NCBI GenBank assembly: GCA_024036415.1
Contig: JAMWET010001215.1
Span: 95,001-159,000, forward strand
Direction: 5' to 3'
Length of the DNA stretch: 64,000 bases
From: Prochilodus magdalenae
Taxonomy: Eukaryota > Chordata > Actinopteri > Characiformes > Prochilodontidae
Part shown: positions 1-13,130 of the stretch, piece after piece
How positions within the stretch are numbered: position 1 is the stretch's first letter
Layout: every line of letters begins with the position of its first letter
The notes under the pieces: generated by a model
Told to the model about the DNA's origin: nothing
Databases searched by the model: none
The model's input: only the letters and a program-made list of their open reading frames with translations
Translations under genes and position numbers: made by a program

Positions 1-2317
1 CTGCGGGACAGAAGTTAGGAAGTAATACTTACTTAGCCAAAACAAACACGACAAGTCTGTTTTGTTTAGAAGACTTATCGAGCTTTACTTAAAAAAACAG
101 TCACAATTCATTATCTCTATAGTCTCTCTATATACAGTATCTCCTTATCTTTATATGTCATACATGTATATATGTGTGTGTGTGTGTGTGTGTTTGTGTG
201 TATGAGCCCTGTTCTGATTGGCTATCATCTACTGAACCTCACTTCAGCGTGTATAGGTGGGGCTCCATATTTTTAAATATTAGAATTTCAAGGAGCAGTT
301 TGCAGCCGCTAGAGGTGAGGATGTGTATTACAACCTACTGAACCACCCACTCATGTTTTCGCTTCGTTCAGGCCAAGGATTCACCCTATTTTTTCCCTAT
401 GCAAAATAATAAGAATAATATTCCACTTATTAAAATGTGGGTGCTCAAACTCCTCACAGCACAAACAGGTTATCCAACAGTTCCAACAATTCTACCCACT
501 GAACCGTTCTACCCAGAATGCTCATATATCATTGGCACAGCATAGTAACTTAGTGTTTCAAACCCAATAAGCTGATCCAGGTTATCAAAGCATCCTAATT
601 ATTTCTCTGATTTAAACACAGCTGGCACATTTCCTATTTTGTTCTCCAGTGGCTCCATCTTTGTTCCTTGGCCTACTGTCATGTGTGTGTACTATCTAGA
701 AGACTGAAAAGTAACTGGTTCTGTTATTCTAATACCAAAAGGATTAAGAGATTTACAATTTATATAATGCAATATTAATACTTGGAGTTTTACCACACAA
801 AATGTCACGATTATATGCTCTACTCATAGTACAAACACTAGATTTTTGTCCAGCACATTGACAGAACTGACAGAGAGTCAACCCTGAAGAGATATTCACT
901 GAATCTGATAGAGTGTACTGTACTGAAATTGTATACTGAACCTTTAAATGTAAACTTTGCTCTAAGAAATCATAGAAATCGTAGCATATTTCCACACTAC
1001 TGTAGTGAAGGCTAAATAACGGAGTGGGACATTCACCGTTTTCTTCAAAAACAATCAATCGAAGGCTTCCTGCACATCCATTTTACAGAGAAGAAGCTTA
1101 AATTCTCTAAACAATAACATTACCATAAGCACCCAATGTCAGGAAGAATCTTCTCCGCTGCTAAAGTTGGGGTTTCATGAAGTTTGCATGGTATTACTCC
1201 CAAAAATAAATAAATAAATACCACAGAAACTCCCCACTGATGCACTACATAATGAATAGGCAGCAATAGAAGCCCATCTCAACTCTTTCTGCAAAGCCAC
1301 GGGGGTCATCAAAGAAACAGCAAAGTGCTGAATCAACTGCTGTCCCACAGCCCATTTGTGGCCCGATTAAACTTTAATCCCTCCATCTCCATCTCCACAC
1401 ATACACGTGGAGCTCAGGTTTGGCCTTGACGTGCCCAGGTCCTCCTGTTCTGGCGCTGCTCTTTATTCATGCTTCACAGATAGCGAGTCCCAAACAACTG
1501 AATATTTTATCACAGACTCGCTTGGAGAAAAAGGCATCTGAAGCATGAAACTCTGCAGCAGCTGCTCGAGCTGGTCAAGGCCAACACTGATCATTACATA
1601 CAACGAGCCCTTTTATAACCTCCTGTTGACCTGAGGTTAATTGTATATTGAGGAAATATAATAAGAATGGGCCTACCTCTCCAGGCTCCACCACAAGTGT
1701 GTTCTTGTGTCTGATCGAAAGCATCTGTTTCTACAGCATTCCTCCATAATTCAGCCGTCGAGATGTAAACAGCCCTTCAGAGTGGCTTGCTGTGAAATGG
1801 TTGATTGCAGAGACTCCAGTTTCTTTTCAGCGGTGGTTAATGGAACCAGGAGTCACTGTGTCTACAACACGGGTATACAGCCATGTTGTACAGTATACTA
1901 TCCCAGCCACCAGTGAACCTACACATGAGTGTCAGTATGGAATATCGATGATGGTACAATAGAGGAAAATCTGAAAAGCATATGTTTTCTTTGGGGACTA
2001 CTTTGTTTCACAGTGCCCTGCATGTATCCTTTCGCTATGAATGGGGTTTAAGGCCATTATCTTCTCAAAACTGCCACAAAACAAAGTCTCAGACATCAAC
2101 CAGTGTATTCAGAGCCATTTGAGGAAATGACTTTCTGTGTAGGAGCTTTCAGAGGTGGAGCGTTTGGTTCCATTCACCACCACTACGAACAAAACTGACT
2201 CGGTAAGGGTTTCTAGAACGAAGCCTTTCACACCAAACCACTCTGAATGGGTTTGCTAACCATCATATTATGCTGATCCATATAATTCCCCTTTAAGCAC
2301 TTATTGCAAAGCACCCA
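1..2317. other. Upstream intergenic sequence, no gene recognised
   Basis: AT-rich unique sequence with a short (TG)n tract at about 171-202 and an (AAAT)n patch near 1205-1220. Short open frames occur on both strands, but none resembles a known protein. Two TGACAG sites lie close together at 859-864 and 868-873. Confidence 0.6.
171..202. repeat. (TG)n microsatellite
   Basis: About 16 TG units with one TTTG interruption, preceded by an ATATGT-rich stretch. Confidence 0.85.
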
Positions 2318-2795
2318 AGCGCTTTTCCACCACAGGATACGGCTCGACTTTACTTGCTTTTACAATCACCTACTTCATTTTCTACTGTGGGTACAGAACC
2401 CACCTTAATGTAGCCGACCATAATAAAAAGGCTGCATAAAATTGGCGTGACATGAGGGAGACAAATTTTGTTCTGAAGACGCTGATAGCAGCAAAACAAA
2501 AGACGGCTGGAAAAAGATCAGGAGATTTGGGAAATACTGCATCAGAGTTCAGACGACAAAGCAATTCTGGGTGCTCAAAGGTGACACAAGAGTATACGCT
2601 AACCTGGTGGCTAGCGTTAGCATATGTGTTTAGGGTGGGAAAGAGCTATAGTGACCAACCTGGACCAATCAGTAGCCTGCAGCTTTTTTACACCACGCTG
2701 GTTTCGACATAGGTGGCACCAAAACTAGTACCTTATGGACAGCCATAAAGAATGAGTCAAATCAAACTGGTACGGGGCAGTGGGGAAGCAGCTTT
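2318..2795. mobile_element. Probable short non-autonomous DNA transposon
   Basis: About 480 bases whose left end (AGCGCTTTTCCACCAC) and right end (GTGGGGAAGCAGCT) are imperfect inverted copies of each other. Internal sequence such as CAAAACTAGTACC, and the general look, match a dispersed teleost family I recall. No transposase is inside. The target-site duplication is not clear, so the superfamily is left open. Confidence 0.35.
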
Positions 2796-2870
2796 GGTTT
2801 GTTAGACATTCATTTGAACCTCACCATCAGCTTTGCTGATTAAAGGGTACTAGCTAGCTAAGTTAGCACT

Positions 2871-3090
2871 GTGGTAGACGTAGCTCAGTGGATAACACCA
2901 ATACCCACCAGGGAGTCACCACCACATGTGGGAGACTGGGGTTCAAATCCCGGTATTGGAGACTATGCTGTACTACACCAATAAGAGTCCTTGGGCAAGA
3001 CTCCTAACACTACACTGGCCTTCCTGTAATACAGTTAACCTTGTAAGTCGCTCTGGATAAGAGCGTCACCTAAATGATGTAAATGTAGAC
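2871..3090 (+). mobile_element. tRNA-derived SINE with L2/UnaL2-type tail
   Basis: The 5' part has a perfect A box, TAGCTCAGTGG (2881-2891), and a B box, GGTTCAAATCC (2940-2950), spaced as in a tRNA. It is followed by a family-specific body (CCAATAAGAGTCCTTGGGCA) and a 3' tail, GTAAGTCGCTCTGGATAAGA (from about 3043), which is the stem-loop tail shared with fish L2-clade LINEs such as UnaL2. It is not a functional tRNA gene, because the acceptor arm does not close and the body continues. Related fragments lie at about 39530 (minus strand) and 45753. Confidence 0.85.
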
Positions 3091-3531
3091 CATCTGCCCC
3101 TTTCAAGTCATCTGTTTCAATCATGTGACTTTTTCCATGCATATTTATGATCATCTCCTGCTGTGGAACAGTGGGAGCAGTGATGGAGAAAAAAAAAGGA
3201 ATGTGAATTCCAGTACTGAACAACCAGTAATATGTTCATCAAGCTTAAACATCTGGTCTGGATGGTCTTCGTATATAGATCTGCTCACCTGGATCACTGA
3301 CTGATTGGAGCCATTATTAATAAAAATGACTGTCTTCTCTTGGCAAACATCACACTTAGTGCAAATGCTCTTTTATTGAACACAGTAGCAGCATAGAACC
3401 ACCGGTCAGGCCCAACTGAGTGATCAGGATAGTATACAGATCGCCATGCTCATACTCATAGGCATTACCCCACAGCCTAGCACAACATGGGACATCCAAC
3501 ACGTGTACAATAACAATTACAATAACAGCTC

Positions 3532-3582
3532 TTTTTAATTTTAATTTTAATTTTAATTTTAATTTTAATTTTAATTTTTTAA
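3532..3582. repeat. (TTTTAA)n hexamer microsatellite
   Basis: About seven to eight copies of the hexamer TTTTAA in tandem, ending in a T run. Confidence 0.9.
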
Positions 3583-4203
3583 TCATATTTTGTATACTGC
3601 AGTATTTACTACTTCTGGGCACAGTTAGTAAGCAAACAATATGCAGGAAGCTGTTTCCACCAGCCTATTACTTGGTTAGCCTGCTAGTTAGTGAGCTAAA
3701 CAATGCATACTGAGAATAACAAATAAAAACATGCACTACACCGGAAGACACAGCAATTATACCTAGAACTATGTGTGTTATGCTCCTCTTGTATTGTGAG
3801 TAGGCCACTTGTATGATACTGTATTTTACCCTGAGGAGCTCAGGAGGTGGGGCCACGCAAAAGTCCCCTGCAGAGATGCTCATGGGAGGAATATGCTCCC
3901 TGTAAAAAGGGACATGCTCTATCGTTAATGCTCCAGTTTATTAGTTAAAGGTGTTTGTGTGTGGGCTGTAGGTGCTTTAAGGGTAGGTGGAACAGAAGTA
4001 GATGGATGGATGGTGATCAAGAAACTCGGCTGTGTTATGAGCTGGTTGCCGTGCGTCTTTTCTGCTGGTGTTAATAAAGTGAGCTATTGTAGCAGAATTT
4101 ATGGTGTCTCCTGTGTCGTCTTCTTCGGCACAGTCCTACAATATGAAGTTGGTGATGGCATGTTAAAGACAGCTTTGAAACGGGGCCTTTACCACTAGCG
4201 CGC

Positions 4204-4205
<2 letters not shown>

Positions 4206-4279
<74 letters not shown>
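4206..4279. repeat. (GA)n microsatellite, about 37 units
   Basis: Perfect AG/GA dinucleotide run of about 74 bases. Confidence 0.97.
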
Positions 4280-4283
<4 letters not shown>

Positions 4284-4924
4284 AAGATAGAAACTCTTTA
4301 AAACATTCCGAGTCTTCCCACAGCCTAAAGGAGATGAATGTGTTTGATATGAGTGTGAGTATGCAGATCACACGTTATTAGAAAGGACAATTTAGATGAG
4401 CTAGCATAAACGTGAATGAAGCGAGTGAGCTAGAAAAGTGTTCTGTGGCAGCACAATGAGCTCGTCTCACCGCTGGGAATTCAGAAGTGCTGATCTGAGA
4501 GGAAAAGCAGGCTACTCAAAATTCACACTGCACACTTCCACTCGGCTACCAAAGAATATCTGGAAGGGTGTTATTTTCTATGGGATGCTCACTGGGAATT
4601 CTGATTGGACATCGCATTGTGCAAAGCATTGTGCAATTAGGGACAATGCTGCTTCAACCGGCTAATTTTCAAAACAGGGCTAATTCGATTGTAGCTGATG
4701 TTGCGCTTTTCGCACACTAATATGAAACGTTAGTATATGCAGTAATCTCATTTATGGCCTTTTTTCGGGTGAAAATCTCTCGCTTGGCAATTAAACTTGC
4801 TGAGTGCAATAAAATGAAGTGCCAAATATCAATAACCTTTGTCATATTTACATAATTCACATTCAGGAATATAGCAGATGCTCTTATACAAAATGTGGAA
4901 CAGTAAGCAATGCAGTAGGTTAAA

Positions 4925-4929
<5 letters not shown>

Positions 4930-4961
<32 letters not shown>

Positions 4962-5045
4962 TTTATTTGTTTGTTTGTTTTTTTAATATATATTTATATA
5001 TTATATATAATTAAAATATATATTTTTTATTTATATATATATAAC
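4930..5045. repeat. (TA)n microsatellite and AT-rich flank
   Basis: A run of about 13 TA units followed by TGTG, a T run and further imperfect TATATA stretches. Confidence 0.85.
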
Positions 5046-5160
5046 CATACAGAAATCTAGAACAATTGCACAGAAAGTGGCACTCGGAAGGAATCAACCG
5101 ACGGGAATGAAACTTTGTAGGTAGGTTGGACATCATGAGACATACAAATAGTTAAAGTTT

Positions 5161-5675
5161 ATGCTCAGCCATGCATGTGACATAAACAAGAATAAGCCTT
5201 ATTACTACAACAGCCTCACTTGTGGACATTCAGTGCGAGCAGTGATTCCCTTCATGAGTCATCCTGTTAGTGTCAGCACCGTTGGCAGACGGCTGCACAA
5301 CACAGGACTACATGCACGCAGACCGTTACAACGACTGTCCTTAACACCATGTCAACATCACCAAAGACTGCAATGGTGACGTGCCAGACCTTTATAGAGT
5401 TACTCAGAATAACAGCAGTTCATCTTCAGTGATGAGTCCTGCTTTTGTCTTGGTGGAGACGACCAGCGAATCCGTGTGTGGAGGCACCGTGGTCAGCGCC
5501 CAGATGAACGGTTTGTTGTCACGCGTCTCATGCCCGGAAGGCCTGGTGTCACTCCACCTCCACCCCTACCACACAGTCAGCAGGAACTGTGTGAGAGTAT
5601 TCAAGCTGCATGGGATGGATTATCACAGGACACCATTAGGAACCTCTACCATTTCAGTTATGACGATGTTATGTA
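5161..5675 (+). pseudogene. Tc1-like transposase remnant, internally deleted
   Basis: Translated pieces match the Tc1/mariner transposase family. The first frame has VSTVGRRLHNTGLHARRPLQ (second helix-turn-helix region). A shifted frame follows with DESC-type and GGDDQRIRVWRHRGQRPDE (start of the DDE catalytic domain, retaining the first aspartate). It jumps straight to a C-terminal piece, ESIQAAWDGLSQDTIRNLYH. The block holding the second Asp and the Glu of the triad is missing, and a frameshift lies near 5380. I see no terminal inverted repeats, so this is a broken fragment. Downstream is a (TA)n tract (5732-5764). Confidence 0.8.
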
Positions 5676-5728
5676 GCAAACATAACCATATATATAAATA
5701 TGCCATCAATCAATGATATATATGACGA

Positions 5729-5731
<3 letters not shown>

Positions 5732-5764
<33 letters not shown>
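5732..5764. repeat. (TA)n microsatellite
   Basis: About 16 AT units just downstream of the Tc1 remnant. Confidence 0.9.
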
Positions 5765-5768
<4 letters not shown>

Positions 5769-7185
5769 CACAATAGAACAATATAAATGCATATAATACA
5801 TATTTAATATGAAAACACATTCCAGCAGAAAACACATCTTCTACAACAACCACAACCTACAGTTTCTATTGTACACATAACTTACAAGTTAGTGTAATGT
5901 ACAGTGTAATGTAGTTGGTGTAATTCTAGCTATAGTACAAGTGTAATATTGTAGATTGTGTATAGCAGAGTTACTCTAGCTGTGTTGTGCTGTTTTCAGG
6001 TTTTGCTGCTCCCCAGCCATAGCACCTGGTTCCATTTAATGAAATATTGATTAGATAAACCAGATACTGGAATGTAAGTGTAAATACTGGCCCTCCTCAA
6101 GCTAAGTTCTGGAACGGCTAAGATAACACACCCATACATAAACAGCCACAATGGATTCTTTATGCCATTATTTGTATTTATTTTTAGACAAGTCTCAAAC
6201 AAACGACTGCTTCCTGCATAGGCCAGTAGATTTACAGATCATTTCCTCGTATGGTCTAAGTCTTTTGCACAGGACGGTATGCATTTATGTGGCAACGGTG
6301 ACCAAAGTGTTAAGTCCTGGCCCTTTAAATTGAGGTCACATTGCCTATCCGTCTGTTCCACGCCAGTGGCCTTTAGATACCAGACGACAGGACCAGGACC
6401 TTTTCCCTACAACATTAACCAGTTCCCCTCGTTCTTAACCCTAATTAGAATTCTGATAGATTGATTTAACCCTCGCTGTGACACAAAAAGGGCACAGGAT
6501 GGATCGTGTTTCTGCCTCTCTTCATTCCCTGTTGCAACATCAGTTTCTACAGTAATGAGATGCAGCTCCTCCGACCCCCACCCCCGCTATACTACACCAA
6601 CACTAAATGTTTTTGACCAGCCAAGTCATGTTTGGTATCTCAAGTTTGCTTCTTGGGTTTTACACTGGAACCAAGAGGCTAATGTAGCTAACAGGTAATG
6701 GAATTGCCGATTAGCATTGTGCTGACTGCATGTTGCATAAATCACCTCATACTCTGAGACCGAATTCAGACTTTAAGAGAGCTGCTACTATTTTTACTAT
6801 AGCTTTACGTCACAGAAGCCACACAATGCTATTTCTGTCTTTTCAGTTACGATCAATATCAGTAACTGACCTCCTGGTAAAAGTTTACTGCAGTTAAATC
6901 CGCACAGCAATGTTCCAACATCTAGCATTGCCTTCCTAGGAAAGTAGAGGCTGTTACAACAGCATAACGGTAGCAAGTCTATTCATTTCATAAGTAACGC
7001 TGTTGTCTGCAGGCTTTTAGGACAGGTATTGTTGCATCATGGGAGCTTCAGAGATATAGCCATACAGTGATCAGTTAGTTGTGGGTCCTGAATCGAATCC
7101 CTCTTAAAGCCATTTCTGCCTGTAGCAGTTCTGACACATCTTCCTTGTCAATAGCCACTGCCTATAATACTGTAGCATCCCACTA
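5765..7185. other. Intergenic, no gene recognised
   Basis: Moderately AT-rich unique sequence on both strands. Short open frames are present but none is supported by motifs or composition. Confidence 0.5.
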
Positions 7186-7700
7186 ATGGCTCGTTTACCC
7201 ATGGATGCAGAGCGGGCGCGTGTGGAGTGTGACAGGAGCATCGCAGCACAGACTGGCAGCAAGCACTGTAGAGTAGGCAACACGATGAGGCTCACCAACA
7301 GAGCCCAACTGGAGGACGCCTGGATGGCGGCCGGCCATGAGGACCTGCCAGGAGAGCAGCATGGAGGCCTGGCAGTGCTGACCATGGTCCTCCGGTGATG
7401 CTTCAGGCAGGTTGGCCAAGGCCAAGAGTTGGAGCTCCAGCATATACGTGCAGCACCCTTCCTGGCTTCGACGGCAGAAAAGGAAGTGGAAAGCAGTCAA
7501 GGCAGCCCTGCTGATGTTGACGTTGCCCCCAGTGGCACAAGGGTTCATGCACAAGATGGGTGCTGGGGATGAGGGCACTATACTCTCTGCTCTGGCCCCC
7601 TGAGGGAGAGGACTTGGCCTCAAGGGAGAACTGGGGCGCACATGGCCAAGAAGTGCATATTCGTTTACCAGGATCACGACACACCCCAGGTACTCTGCTC
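7186..7700. other. GC-rich block of unknown origin, open on both strands
   Basis: Composition changes abruptly to GC-rich and codon-like. The plus strand has an open frame at 7186-7398 (MARLPMDAERARVECDRSIA at its start). A second frame then runs on through QELELQHIRAAPF and TAEKEVESSQ. The minus strand is open for 160 codons (7195-7677). I recognise no family. It may be the corpse of a transposon-encoded or retrocopied coding sequence. It sits 0.8 kb upstream of the pbx1 promoter but is not obviously part of the gene. Confidence 0.35.
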
Positions 7701-7905
7701 TTGCTTTGTGAGGTCATCTGGAAAGCTGACTACTGAAAATGGGGCTATGTAGAATCCCGCCATTGACCATATGCTAGTTGTGTCACTCTGTGCTGGGTTG
7801 TTGGGTAGTTTGTGTGGTGATGCTATATCAGTGAAAGAGCGTTAGTTTTGATTTGGTTGTTTCTCACTTCAATAATAAAACAGCACATACATAACATAAT
7901 CTATA

Positions 7906-8250
7906 GTATACTCAGTAGCCACTTTATTAGAAACCCCTCCCTTGTAGCCTGTTGGTAGTATACGCTCAGTGGCTTTTCACTCACACTGGAACGGCAACAT
8001 TGTAGTCTTTGGCAAGGTTGACGTGACCCAACAGGATGACCCATGGAGCATCTGCAATCGAGACTGCTGGGTCACAGTCGGGTTTCTGTAGGTCTCTGAG
8101 ATCCTTCATGTCGCTGGTGTGTGCGTTCTTCATCCACTGCTGCCAACACCGTGTTGGTTTAGCGTGCCATACGTCAATAAGACCATCCTGCTTCCCAGAG
8201 CCTTACGATGCAACCCCTCTCCAACTCTTGCAACTGCTCGAATCATAACA
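7906..8250. mobile_element. Possible DNA-transposon-like repeat
   Basis: Begins TACTCAGTAGCCACTTTATT, close to the terminal sequence of common fish Tc1-like repeats that start with CACT(C)ACnGGCCACTT. The interior does not match the transposase I recognise at 51219-52287, and no second end is visible. Assignment is weak. Confidence 0.3.
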
Positions 8251-8519
8251 GGAGGATATGAGCATATGTAAAGCCATTACTCATTTTGCTCATATAGTAG
8301 GATCCCTATTGAAAACAGTGATAGGAAGTCTGACGCCATTCAGACTCACCAAAAGAGAATATAGACTTAATGTCTCTGATTGCATCTTAAATTGTAAGGC
8401 TGATTAACTAGCTGAGAGAAAAGTGTGCCTCTCTTTTTCAGTGCATATTTATTTTTTCTTCCTTCATTAGCTACCATTTACTTCACCTTCACCTTATTCT
8501 CTTCATCTCTGTTGTTGTC

Positions 8520-8760
8520 AAGCTCCTGACAGAGACCACGCCCACTACTGCGCATGATTGACGTACGGGGAGGGGGGCGTGGGCGGGATCAGAACACCGG
8601 CTGTGTCCAATCACGTTCCGCAGGTGGCGTCGTAGGCGGAACCAGGACGCAGCCTCTGTCCAAACACGTTGCGGAGAAGCCGTGGTGGGCGGGGCTCGCG
8701 TTGTTGTGTGGCGAGTGTCAGTTTGTGTTCGAACGCGCAGCAGCTCGCGCTTCAGTTTGG
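8520..8760 (+). promoter_or_regulatory. pbx1: pbx1 CpG-rich core promoter
   Basis: The only strongly CpG-rich stretch directly upstream of the pbx1 start. It holds an inverted GC box CCACGCCCAC (8536-8545), GC boxes around GGGCGTGGGCGGG (to 8587) and GGGCGGGGC (8688-8696), a CCAAT box (8607-8611), a MEIS-type TGACAG (8527-8532), a PBX-type TGATTGAC (8555-8562) and an overlapping CRE-like TGACGT (8559-8564). No TATA box is visible, as usual for CpG-island developmental promoters. The transcription start is not determinable here; somewhere about 8700-8780 is my guess. Confidence 0.75.
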
Positions 8761-9346
8761 CATTTTTTCGGTTGTTGGTTAGCATCTTTAGCTTCGCCTT
8801 CAAAGTCGCCTCAGAAATTCAGTCCTGCGGTCGAAAAACTCGAAGGAAGCCGAGGATTAAATCCACCAAAAGCCACGAATGTCGATTTGAAAGCAGGGTT
8901 GTCAGCCCTGCTTAAAGTTTTTTCTCCTTTTCTCCAGTGCAGGAGTGGCTTCTTGGCGCCCGAAGCGGCTCTTCAGATCAGATTTCACCCCAAACCAGCT
9001 GTGAGCGGCGGCTTCGGCTCTTTCCCGTTATCCTCTTTTTTCTCTATCTCTATTTTCCCTCTTCTATCTTCATCTCTCCATAACCGAGCAGTGGTAGGGG
9101 GGCTCGGAGGGGGAAAAACAGAAAGAAAGAGAAAGGAAAGAAGAAGGAGGTGGTGACGGAGAGGAGTGAGTTCAGGACCATCTTCTTGGGGGGAAAAATC
9201 CTCCGACCTTCTTTGCCAACTTCACTTCTCTTGCAGAGGAGAAAGAAAAACTAAAGAGTGAAAGAAGGTGAAGTTGGTGGCTTTCGGGTGGAAAGAAAAA
9301 TAAAAAAGGTCAAACAAACAAACAGAACAGCAACGACGGCCGAAGG
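8760..9346 (+). other. pbx1: pbx1 5' untranslated leader (approximate)
   Basis: Sequence between the GC-box cluster and the start codon. It contains a pyrimidine-rich part (about 9020-9080) followed by a purine-rich part (about 9115-9300), with an in-frame TGA at 9269. A 200-codon open frame crosses it (8554-9156), but it is basic and low-complexity, shows no family resemblance and ends well before the pbx1 ATG. A long leader with upstream frames is plausible for this gene. The left boundary is an estimate. Confidence 0.55.
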
Positions 9347-9522
9347 ATGGACGAGCAGCCACGGCTGATGCACTCGCACGGCGTGGGCATGGCCGGCCAC
9401 CCGGGCCTGGGGCAGCACATGCCGGACGGCACAGAGGGAGAGGGACGCAAACAGGACATCGGAGACATTTTACAGCAAATTATGACTATAACAGACCAGA
9501 GTTTGGACGAAGCGCAGGCCAG
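9347..9522 (+). CDS. pbx1: pbx1 exon 1, coding part (residues 1-59)
   Basis: Start of pre-B-cell leukemia homeobox 1, a TALE-class homeodomain transcription factor that acts in the nucleus as a cofactor of HOX and MEIS/PREP proteins. The reading frame begins [20 protein letters not shown] and continues through [20 protein letters not shown] to DEAQA, the highly conserved N-terminus of vertebrate PBX1, leading into the PBC-A domain that binds MEIS/PREP. The start is chosen because it matches the family N-terminus, has A at -3 and G at +4, and lies 78 bases after an in-frame TGA (9269-9271). The exon ends AG|GTGAGT, a good donor, splitting the Arg59 codon (phase 2). Compared with the mammalian protein the glycine-rich stretch after about residue 25 is a few residues shorter. 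Fish may have two pbx1 copies (a/b); I cannot tell which this is. Confidence 0.96.
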
Positions 9523-12540
<3,018 letters not shown>

Positions 12541-12544
12541 AGTG

Positions 12545-13130
12545 AGGAACCACTTTTCTCCCCCTTTTCTCCACGAGTGGCCATGAGAAATGGAATTAGT
12601 ATGAAAAGTTGGCCTTTTTTCCCCTCCTAATTAACTCCGAAGTGTAATTTATAGGGATTTCATTGCTTGAAGTAGACTCTGGCTCTGTTCCAGTCTGCCT
12701 GAAAGCAACTGCATCCCTTCGGTGCCCACTTTGAGTAAAATTCTGACCCAGCGAATAAGACTTAGATGGTCGGTTGTGTAAAAAAGTATGGGGGGGCCGC
12801 CACAGGGGCCCCACGATTTCTGTCCGCCGAACGTTTTTTCCCTCGTGTTGTTTAGCAAGGTCCTCGGAGGAGTGAAAGAGTTATGCCTGGCTCTTTTGAA
12901 CTGCCTGGCGTCGCCCCGGGTTCACTCAGAGTTCGTTTCCAAGATGAAGAACAAAGTGACTTGGACCTCTTCCTGGCTTTTTTTTTCTTTCCTGCTCCAG
13001 CCTCCCTTCCCACAGTTCCTGGCAACCAGAAACCTGTGGAGCTTTTGGAGTTCAGACAGAGACCCTGCAAAGCCTCAGCACATTCCAAACACACTAGCTA
13101 AAAAACGTTTGACGTCGTTGATAATGTCGC
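12545..13130. promoter_or_regulatory. Candidate conserved non-coding element
   Basis: Island of complex sequence with more G/C and CpG than its flanks (for example GTCGCCCCGGG near 12910) and TAATTA near 12629. All long frames on both strands overlap and lack family resemblance, which argues against an exon. The enhancer role is inferred from location and composition only. Confidence 0.3.

Larger units (their letters stand above)
3583..5160. other. Intergenic, microsatellite-rich, no gene recognised
   Basis: AT-rich sequence with a long (GA)n tract at 4206-4279 and a (TA)n tract at about 4930-4955 grading into an AT-rich stretch to about 5045. No open frame here resembles a known protein. 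Confidence 0.55.

Noticed and set aside
2871..2960. Possible tRNA gene with A and B boxes
   Set aside because: No closing acceptor stem, and the sequence continues into a SINE body and L2-type tail.
8554..9156. 200-codon plus-strand open frame over the pbx1 promoter and leader
   Set aside because: Driven by CpG-rich composition, crosses the promoter, low-complexity at its end, no family resemblance, and not in frame with the pbx1 start.
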